From positions 1 through 5,477 of the forward strand of contig PHCL01000111.1 in assembly GCA_002842195.1 (NCBI GenBank): DNA of 5,477 bases, in the 5' to 3' direction. The position numbers and the translations under genes were made by a program. Shown piece after piece: positions 1-5,477 of the stretch. Below the pieces are notes generated by a model, which was not told the DNA's origin, did no database searches, and saw nothing but the letters and a program-made list of their open reading frames with translations. The DNA is from Betaproteobacteria bacterium HGW-Betaproteobacteria-20 (GTDB lineage: Bacteria; Pseudomonadota; Gammaproteobacteria; Burkholderiales; Methylophilaceae). How positions within the stretch are numbered: the first letter of the stretch is position 1; every line of letters starts with the position of its first letter.

Positions 1-86
1 CATTTTTTAAGTGCGACCACGATTGCGGAGGTTGTTACATCGATAGCACGACCAGATTCAGCCTTAGTGAGACTGGCACTTGATAA
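1..86 (-). pseudogene. HU-like DNA-binding protein fragment (partial, uncertain)
   Basis: A minus-strand frame open to the left edge reads LTKAESGRAID followed by a helix-like stretch ending in ALKK (about 3-71). From memory this resembles the alpha1-turn-alpha2 part of HU/IHF proteins (pattern ...SKAxAGRALDA...ALKxG). HU dimers bend and compact DNA in the nucleoid. The usual first dozen HU residues are not recognisable. The only in-frame ATG (134) has no Shine-Dalgarno and would force translation through the terminator hairpin at 87-126. After KK the next codon begins TG, not the expected Gly codon. These points favour a truncated or decayed copy over an intact gene. The plus strand offers a competing frame ending in TGA at 81-83. 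Only about 28 codons are visible, so chance resemblance is possible. Confidence 0.28.
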
Positions 87-126
87 CAGCCATAAAAAAC
101 CAGCAGTTGCTGGTTTTTTATGGCTG
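87..126. terminator. Bidirectional Rho-independent terminator downstream of thiC
   Basis: A perfect 19-nt inverted repeat (arms 87-105 and 108-126) has a GC-rich core, CCAGCA/TGCTGG, flanked by A6 on one side and T6 on the other. On either strand the transcript forms a stable hairpin followed directly by a U-run, the classic intrinsic terminator. It lies 77 nt beyond the thiC stop and most likely ends the thiC message. The symmetry means it could also stop a plus-strand gene entering from the left. Confidence 0.9.
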
Positions 127-142
127 GATTTCATGCTAAGCA

Positions 143-187
143 CGGCATCTAGCGGCTTAAAAGTTGCTAGATACCGACCTTCGTCGG
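143..187. repeat. Two overlapping hairpins in the thiC 3' region
   Basis: Two inverted repeats lie between the thiC stop and the terminator. One pairs ATCTAGC (147-153) with GCTAGAT (166-172), and CGG/CCG (143-145/174-176) can extend it. The other pairs CCGAC (174-178) with GTCGG (183-187) around a 4-nt loop. They share 174-176, so the extended first hairpin and the second cannot form together. Neither has a U-tract on the minus strand, so they are not terminators. They may shape or protect the 3' end of the thiC mRNA. Nothing else was seen in 127-202. Confidence 0.4.
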
Positions 188-202
188 CATGAAGTTTAGG
201 GT

Positions 203-2132
<1,930 letters not shown>

Positions 2133-2162
2133 AGTATTAGATGTATTCACTACTTTTGGATT

Positions 2163-2188
2163 GTAGGAAACATCGCATGCTTTCCTAC
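2163..2188 (-). promoter_or_regulatory. Putative anti-aptamer hairpin of the thiC riboswitch
   Basis: GUAGGAAA (2188-2181), which includes the conserved 3' strand of the TPP aptamer, is perfectly complementary to UUUCCUAC (2170-2163) across a 10-nt loop. Forming this stem would break the aptamer core and the P1 closing helix, so it is a natural candidate for the ligand-free conformation. No U-run follows, which argues against a transcription attenuator. Confidence 0.6.
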
Positions 2189-2268
2189 GGCGGCATAACC
2201 CGCGTCAGGTTCAAAGGGTGTTTCTCACTACTGTTTCAGCGCAAGCTTACTTGAATAGACCCCTAGCA
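2178..2268 (-). ncRNA. TPP riboswitch (THI element) aptamer
   Basis: Read on the minus strand, the leader contains the TPP (THI-box) signatures in order. P1 is UGCU (2268-2265) with AGCA (2181-2178). GGGG follows, with P2 formed by GGGU/ACCC. P3 is CUAUU/AGUAG with an extended variable insertion. Then come the conserved UGAGA, GAACCUGA, a GCGG/CCGC P5 stem with loop GUUAUG, and CGUAGG. It lies just upstream of thiC, its classic target. It should bind thiamine pyrophosphate and lower ThiC expression, probably at translation given the pairing around the Shine-Dalgarno. The P5 loop departs a little from the usual AUAAUG-type sequence. Confidence 0.95.
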
Positions 2269-2276
2269 ATAGACGA

Positions 2277-2305
2277 AAATTACGCTAAAACGATAATAAA
2301 AGCAA
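2277..2305 (-). promoter_or_regulatory. Candidate thiC promoter
   Basis: On the minus strand TTGCTT (2305-2300) and TAATTT (2282-2277) are separated by 17 bases and could be -35 and -10 boxes of a sigma70-type promoter. Transcription would start just ahead of aptamer P1, where a riboswitch leader should begin. Both boxes are imperfect, and TATTAT (2298-2293) is an alternative -10 without a good -35. The position is plausible but the match is weak. Confidence 0.35.
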
Positions 2306-2381
2306 GTGGTTATGCTTAAGAGCAGCCGAAAATTAAAATTGTAAATAATGGTTGCTAAACATAAGTATTATTTGTGGTTCT

Positions 2382-2390
2382 TGTTATAAT
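2382..2390 (+). promoter_or_regulatory. Extended -10 promoter for the small membrane-protein gene
   Basis: TGTTATAAT is a perfect TATAAT -10 box preceded by the TGn extension, which allows sigma70 initiation without a good -35; none is seen at 16-18 bases. The predicted start near 2397 leaves a leader of about 36 nt before the ATG at 2433. Between this site and the thiC promoter region (2306-2381) I see only AT-rich spacer. Confidence 0.55.
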
Positions 2391-2432
2391 AAAAGCCTTA
2401 ATCAAAAGTATCATAACTAAAGTGGGTGGTTT

Positions 2433-2579
2433 ATGGCTTTAATTCTTTATCTTCTTTATTACTTGACCGCTATCGTCGCGTTGTTTTTTCATTTCACCGG
2501 GCAATTAGAGCGCTGGGGCATGGAATGGGTCATCATAGTGTTAGCCGTGACGGTTTTCCCGGTGGTACTGTATCTGTAG
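2433..2579 (+). CDS. Small hydrophobic protein, two predicted membrane segments (48 aa)
   Basis: This 48-codon ORF starts MALILYLLYY and ends in VVLYL. Residues about 3-21 and 33-48 are strongly hydrophobic. A short polar linker (about 23-31, TGQLERWGM) joins them, consistent with a hairpin of two transmembrane helices in the inner membrane. An in-frame TAA at 2418-2420 closes the frame upstream, so this ATG is the only reasonable start. The Shine-Dalgarno is poor: GGGTGG (2424-2429), three bases before the ATG. A good extended -10 promoter about 40 bases upstream supports real expression. The gene is divergent from the thiC riboswitch and convergent with the SDR gene. I do not recognise the family and assign no function. 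It could be a small membrane-protein regulator or a toxin-like peptide, or a non-coding AT-rich stretch, though the promoter and clean hydrophobic pattern argue against the last. Confidence 0.6.
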   Translation: MALILYLLYYLTAIVALFFHFTGQLERWGMEWVIIVLAVTVFPVVLYL

Positions 2580-2601
2580 TTTAAAAAATCTGTAGTTTAA
2601 A
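2572..2601 (+). repeat. Tandem 14-nt direct repeat (16-bp period) over the small gene's stop
   Basis: ATCTGTAGTTTAAA occurs at 2572-2585 and again at 2588-2601. The first copy contains the TAG stop of the 48-codon ORF, so the duplication lies directly at its 3' end. It looks like a replication-slippage duplication. A regulatory role is not indicated. Confidence 0.75.
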
Positions 2602-2665
2602 TAATCATTTATTAGGCACCCATACCTTAAATTTCTTATTCGCACTTAGGCCACACAATGACAAG

Positions 2666-2682
2666 ATTGATTTTCAATCAAT
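2666..2682. repeat. Short AT-rich hairpin between convergent genes
   Basis: ATTGATT (2666-2672) and AATCAAT (2676-2682) form a perfect 7-bp stem with a 3-nt loop, ten bases beyond the SDR stop. No U-run follows on either strand and the stem is weak, so it is at best a poor terminator for the convergent genes. Nothing else clear was seen in 2602-2691. Confidence 0.3.
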
Positions 2683-2691
2683 AGGTGTTGG

Positions 2692-3498
2692 CTAGCGTGA
2701 CGCTTTACCTAAAAAATCTCTAGCTAATGCAGTTTGTTTTTTTAGTCCTATATTGACCAATTTCGGCGCTACTCCATTGAGCCAGGCAAATAATGATTGT
2801 GGCTGACCGACAAATACTTCTTGTTTCTCTTGTTCTAAAGCGTTTACTACAATGTTTGCTACATGTTCAGGTGAGTCCATTGTGTTCCCTGATTTTTCAT
2901 ACATTGCGGTGGCGTTTGCGTCATTCATTGCAGTTTTAATCCCACGCGGAGCAACGTAAGTTACGCCAATGCCGGCATCAAGCAGCTCGCGACGTAACGC
3001 TTGCGAAAAGCCATGCACAGCGAATTTGCTCGCACAATAAGTGGCGTAGTGTGGAAAACCTAATGAGCCAAAAATAGAGCCTATAAATACAAAGTGCCCT
3101 TGGTTTTTAGCCAAAAATTGCGGAATCACTGCGCGCGTAAGTTGTATAAGCGCGGTGACATTGGTGTTAATCATTTGTGCAATACGTTCATCTGGCTGGT
3201 GTTGAAACTCAACAAAATCGAGAACCCCCGCAATGTTAATCAGGATGTCAATATCACCCAGCGCAAGTTTTGCCTCATTAGCAACACGCTGCGCTGTGCC
3301 GGTTATATCAAAATCAGCGACAATGCCTATATGTTCGCCATTGTTGGCGACCAGTGTTTTTTTAAGGCTGGCGAGCTTTTCTGCGCTACGACCGACCAGC
3401 GCGAGTCTTGCTCCTTTAGCTGCTAATAAAAGCGCAATAGGCTGGCCGATGCCGCCCGTTGCACCTGTGAGTAGAATACGTTTACCGTTAAGTTGCAT
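2692..3498 (-). CDS. Short-chain dehydrogenase/reductase (classical SDR)
   Basis: This is an NAD(P)-dependent oxidoreductase that interconverts a carbonyl and an alcohol, probably cytosolic. The 268-aa product has the full classical SDR set: the TGATGGIG cofactor loop (11-18), NIAG (88-91), N113 in NTN, catalytic S141 (FIGSIFGS), and Y154-x3-K158 (YCASK). A PRGIKT segment (184-189) replaces the usual PGxxxT. An acidic residue at the end of beta2, which would favour NAD, is not seen there; VGRSAEK (35-41) suggests NADP, as inference. The start at 3498 is chosen because MQLNGKRILL is a typical SDR N-terminus and GAGGA lies seven bases upstream. The in-frame ATG at 3576 would add 26 atypical residues and overlap the preceding gene by 68 bases. 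The gene follows the HDO gene by 10 nt and is last in the operon. Its substrate is unknown; an acyl-derived ketone, aldehyde or alcohol fits the neighbours. Confidence 0.92.
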   Translation of the reverse strand: MQLNGKRILLTGATGGIGQPIALLLAAKGARLALVGRSAEKLASLKKTLVANNGEHIGIVADFDITGTAQRVANEAKLALGDIDILINIAGVLDFVEFQHQPDERIAQMINTNVTALIQLTRAVIPQFLAKNQGHFVFIGSIFGSLGFPHYATYCASKFAVHGFSQALRRELLDAGIGVTYVAPRGIKTAMNDANATAMYEKSGNTMDSPEHVANIVVNALEQEKQEVFVGQPQSLFAWLNGVAPKLVNIGLKKQTALARDFLGKASR

Positions 3499-3505
3499 GG
3501 CATTT

Positions 3506-3510
3506 TCCTC
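3506..3510 (-). promoter_or_regulatory. Ribosome binding site that sets the SDR start
   Basis: GAGGA on the minus strand lies seven bases before the ATG at 3498. It overlaps the TGA stop of the upstream gene (TGAGGA), so termination and re-initiation are probably coupled. Its position supports the 3498 start over the longer frame from 3576. Confidence 0.75.
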
Positions 3511-4183
3511 AATGCATAGTACGTGTTTCAATGTCTCTGAATATATCACCATACAGCTTATAAAAAACTTTTGCACTGTGAATAATCATCGCTTGGTCAT
3601 TTTTATCGGTCACTTGGTTCATCAAGCTTTCATAAAATGACACATGGCAAATATCAAGCGAGCCGTGTGAAAGCAAATAACTAAAGGCTTTTTTGGGCAA
3701 GTTTAAGTTGGTCATTAATTTTTCACCTGCTTGCGTGGCCACGGCAGTACTTGTGCCTTCAAGCACCAATACCATGCCAAAAAACCCAATGGGGTTGACG
3801 CGATGAATCATGTCGTAAGCATAGGCAATCATCACTTCAGTGGCTTGACTAGCTGCGGGTTGTGCCGTTTTACTCATACGCACGGCTTCTTTATCACCGC
3901 CACACTCGGCAATGTCATTCAACACCCATTCCTGATGCCCCATTTCTTCTTCAATATATTCGCCAATAGCGGTGCGCAGCCATTCATAATGCGCGGGTAA
4001 GCGCCCGCCGCATGCCATCAGCAATGGTGTGGTGTGTTTCACATGATGGTAGGCTTGTGTTAAAAAAGCCATATAGGTGGCAAGGGAGAGCTTGCCTATT
4101 GCGCCCTGCGTAATTAGCGGTAAACGCAATAAATCTTTGCGTTCTGCCTCGGTTGCTTGCAGTAGTTTGTCATAAAAAGCCAT
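3509..4183 (-). CDS. TenA-like heme-oxygenase-like diiron oxidase (HDO) family protein
   Basis: This 224-aa, probably all-helical cytosolic protein belongs to the TenA / heme-oxygenase-like fold. Candidate metal ligands occur in the HDO order and spacing: E80-x2-H83 (EEEMGHQEW), E142 (VLEGTS), and H173-x3-D177-x2-H180 (HGSLDICH). From memory this matches UndA and CADD-type non-haem iron oxygenases/oxidases. H46, H47 and H50 (YHHVKHT) form another conserved-looking patch. True thiaminase II TenA uses a catalytic Cys mid-protein. The equivalent helix here (AYAYDMIHRVNPIG, 120-133) has no Cys, so thiamine salvage is unlikely. The start is well supported: AAGGA lies six bases before the ATG. The gene sits 13 nt after the acyl ligase and 10 nt before the SDR, so it probably oxidises a fatty or other carboxylic acid derivative prepared by the ligase. 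The reaction type (decarboxylation, hydroxylation, desaturation or C-C cleavage) is unknown. Confidence 0.85.
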   Translation of the reverse strand: MAFYDKLLQATEAERKDLLRLPLITQGAIGKLSLATYMAFLTQAYHHVKHTTPLLMACGGRLPAHYEWLRTAIGEYIEEEMGHQEWVLNDIAECGGDKEAVRMSKTAQPAASQATEVMIAYAYDMIHRVNPIGFFGMVLVLEGTSTAVATQAGEKLMTNLNLPKKAFSYLLSHGSLDICHVSFYESLMNQVTDKNDQAMIIHSAKVFYKLYGDIFRDIETRTMH

Positions 4184-4196
4184 GTTTAATCCTTAT

Positions 4197-5477
4197 TTAA
4201 CTTGTATAAAGTGCGTTTATTTTATCTTGGTAATATCGCCATATCATGTCGCGTTTTAACCGTCCGTTTGGCGTGACTTGTTGATTGCTAACGCTAAATG
4301 GCGCATCTGCTGTAAGCCATTTAGTAACACGGGCATAATCTGGCAAGTGCTGATTAAAAGTAGTAATGGCAGCGTAAATTTGTGCTGCATTTGTATTTGG
4401 CTGCGGCACAATGACTGCTACGTTCCAGGGTTTGGCCTCACCAAATAAGCAAGCCTGGGTGATAAGAGGTGAATTGGTGAGTTCCCGCTCTACCCATTCT
4501 GGCGAAACATTACGCCCGAACGAGGTAATAAAGATGTTTTTTTTACGTCCGTTAATAAACAAATAACCGTCTTCATCCAGGTAGCCGATATCGCCCGTGT
4601 GGATAAAGCCATCTTCACTTTCTAAAGCTGGTTCACCGGTATAGGCCAGCAAACTCGCTCCTCGGACTAAAATTTCATGGTCACTTGAAAATTTTAAAGC
4701 AAGATGCGGCAATGGCTTGCCGACACTGCCGATTTTATTGGCGTCCAAGCTGTTAAGTGCGACCACTGAAGCACTCTCTGAAAGACCATAGCCTTCAAAG
4801 ACAGGTAATTTTATTTGCATGGCACGCTGCAATAACTGCGGCGAAACCGATGCGCCACCTACTGCCAAAAAGCGCAGATGCGGTAAATGTAGTGCACCAG
4901 ACTCCAGTACAGAAATTAAAGCGTGTAGTAGCTCCGGGATCAAAATGGCCGTACTCGCCTGGCTTTGCGTGAGTGCCGCATGCATTTTTTGAATATTTAG
5001 CGTACTACCGTTTAGCCCTACGGTATCAGCAGATAACAAGTGTATGGTCGCGCCGGCCAGTAATGAGGCATAAACCCCTGCGACATTTTCTAACAATGTA
5101 GAGAGTGATAACACGCATAAGTGGCGGTCTTCTGTGCTTAAATTAGTCGCCATGCTAATTGATTTAGCCACTTGCAGCATTGCATCCATGCTTAAACACA
5201 CGCCCTTGGGGTTGCCAGTAGTGCCTGATGTATATGTGACTTTAGCGGTATCTGCGGGTAGTTTTTTATGGGGAGTTGTTAAGTGAAATATAGCCAGCGT
5301 GTTATTCGCGACATCCAATGTTGATTTGTTTACTATAAGGTCACTAAAAATTGTTTCAAAATTTGCCGGGTTATCCGTAATCAGCACATTTGCCCCTGCA
5401 TCTAATATTGCATGCCGCATTTGTGCGCCTGAAAAAAAAGCCGGTAATGGCACAAGTGGGATTTTGTTTGCCATCGC
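4197..5477 (-). CDS. AMP-dependent acyl/aryl-acid ligase (ANL superfamily), 5' end outside window
   Basis: Members activate a carboxylic acid with ATP to an acyl-adenylate and usually transfer it to CoA or a carrier protein. The visible 426 codons hold the main ANL motifs, numbered from the internal Met at 5474: P-loop YTSGTTGNPKG (81-91), A5 YGLSES (229-234), A7 HTGD (292-295), the hinge GRKKN (309-313) with SFGRNVSP (318-325), and a C-terminal PNGRLK whose K407 is the likely adenylation lysine. The frame runs off the window edge; the codon before that Met is GCG (Ala). VPLPAFFS is a segment that normally follows an N-terminal region of roughly 50-100 residues, so the true start lies beyond 5477. 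The C-terminal domain is complete. It is the first visible gene of the operon, 13 nt before the HDO gene. The size and FFS segment suggest a long-chain or medium-chain acyl ligase, but the substrate is not determinable. Confidence 0.93.
   Translation of the reverse strand, partial: AMANKIPLVPLPAFFSGAQMRHAILDAGANVLITDNPANFETIFSDLIVNKSTLDVANNTLAIFHLTTPHKKLPADTAKVTYTSGTTGNPKGVCLSMDAMLQVAKSISMATNLSTEDRHLCVLSLSTLLENVAGVYASLLAGATIHLLSADTVGLNGSTLNIQKMHAALTQSQASTAILIPELLHALISVLESGALHLPHLRFLAVGGASVSPQLLQRAMQIKLPVFEGYGLSESASVVALNSLDANKIGSVGKPLPHLALKFSSDHEILVRGASLLAYTGEPALESEDGFIHTGDIGYLDEDGYLFINGRKKNIFITSFGRNVSPEWVERELTNSPLITQACLFGEAKPWNVAVIVPQPNTNAAQIYAAITTFNQHLPDYARVTKWLTADAPFSVSNQQVTPNGRLKRDMIWRYYQDKINALYTS

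Noticed and set aside
3..83. C-terminal end of a plus-strand gene stopping at TGA 81-83, just before the terminator
   Set aside because: Its position is attractive, but the peptide is Cys-rich and resembles nothing I know, while the opposite strand reads like HU. It cannot be decided from about 27 codons.
2163..2188. Intrinsic transcription attenuator in the thiC leader
   Set aside because: The stem is good but no U-run follows, so translational control fits better.
2666..2682. Terminator for the three-gene operon
   Set aside because: It is a 7-bp AT-rich stem with no T-run on either strand; too weak to call.
2692..3576. A longer SDR reading frame starting at 3576 (294 aa)
   Set aside because: It would overlap the HDO gene by 68 bases and add an N-terminus foreign to SDRs. 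The ATG at 3498 has a good GAGGA and begins with the canonical first beta strand.
3094..4000. Plus-strand open frames opposite the SDR and HDO genes (3094-3426, 3233-3640, 3731-4000)
   Set aside because: They are antisense to well-supported genes, have no recognisable domains and no convincing ribosome binding sites.
3509..4183. Thiaminase II (TenA) working with ThiC in thiamine salvage
   Set aside because: There is no catalytic Cys in the right helix, the metal-ligand pattern is that of HDO enzymes, and the gene sits with a ligase and an SDR rather than thiamine genes.
4757..4972. Plus-strand open frame opposite the acyl ligase
   Set aside because: It is a short antisense frame with no motifs, lying over conserved adenylation-domain sequence.
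4197..5474. ATG at 5474 as the true start of the acyl ligase
   Set aside because: The frame stays open to the window edge and the VPLPAFFS segment is internal in this family, so the N-terminal region must lie outside.

Overview
The window looks like chromosomal DNA of a Gram-negative proteobacterium. The long ThiC (631 aa, with the extra N-terminal ThiC-associated domain), a thiC leader with a TPP riboswitch, moderately AT-rich DNA and the general protein style suggest a betaproteobacterium, perhaps a Methylophilaceae-like one. That placement is inference and is weakly held. There are no tRNA or rRNA genes, CRISPR arrays, insertion sequences or obvious mobile elements.

Left part (1-2305), thiamine biosynthesis. 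The minus-strand gene thiC (203-2098) is preceded by a TPP riboswitch (about 2178-2268) and followed by a near-ideal bidirectional intrinsic terminator (87-126). Four short, mutually complementary segments lie between the aptamer and the start codon. They give a plausible translational switch in which the thiC Shine-Dalgarno can be paired or released. The extreme left edge (1-86) carries a minus-strand stretch resembling the N-terminal helices of an HU-type DNA-binding protein. It lacks a credible start and may be a fragment.

Middle (2306-2691). A well-formed extended -10 promoter (TGTTATAAT) drives a plus-strand 48-codon ORF (2433-2579). The ORF encodes a small protein with two hydrophobic segments that I do not recognise. 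Its stop codon lies in a 16-bp tandem duplication. This gene is divergent from thiC and convergent with the next operon.

Right part (2692-5477), a tightly packed minus-strand three-gene operon. In transcription order it holds an AMP-dependent acyl/aryl-acid ligase (5' end outside the window), a TenA-like protein of the heme-oxygenase-like diiron oxidase (HDO) type, and a classical NAD(P)-dependent short-chain dehydrogenase/reductase (SDR). The gaps are 13 and 10 nt, each with a good Shine-Dalgarno. The HDO protein carries ExxH / E / HxxxDxxH metal ligands and has no Cys at the thiaminase position. A 'TenA thiaminase' label, tempting beside thiC, is therefore probably wrong. The cassette reads as activation of a carboxylic acid (probably fatty), oxygen-dependent modification by a non-haem diiron enzyme, and carbonyl/alcohol redox chemistry by the SDR. 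Substrate and product cannot be determined from the sequence. This cassette is the best candidate in the window for an undescribed pathway.
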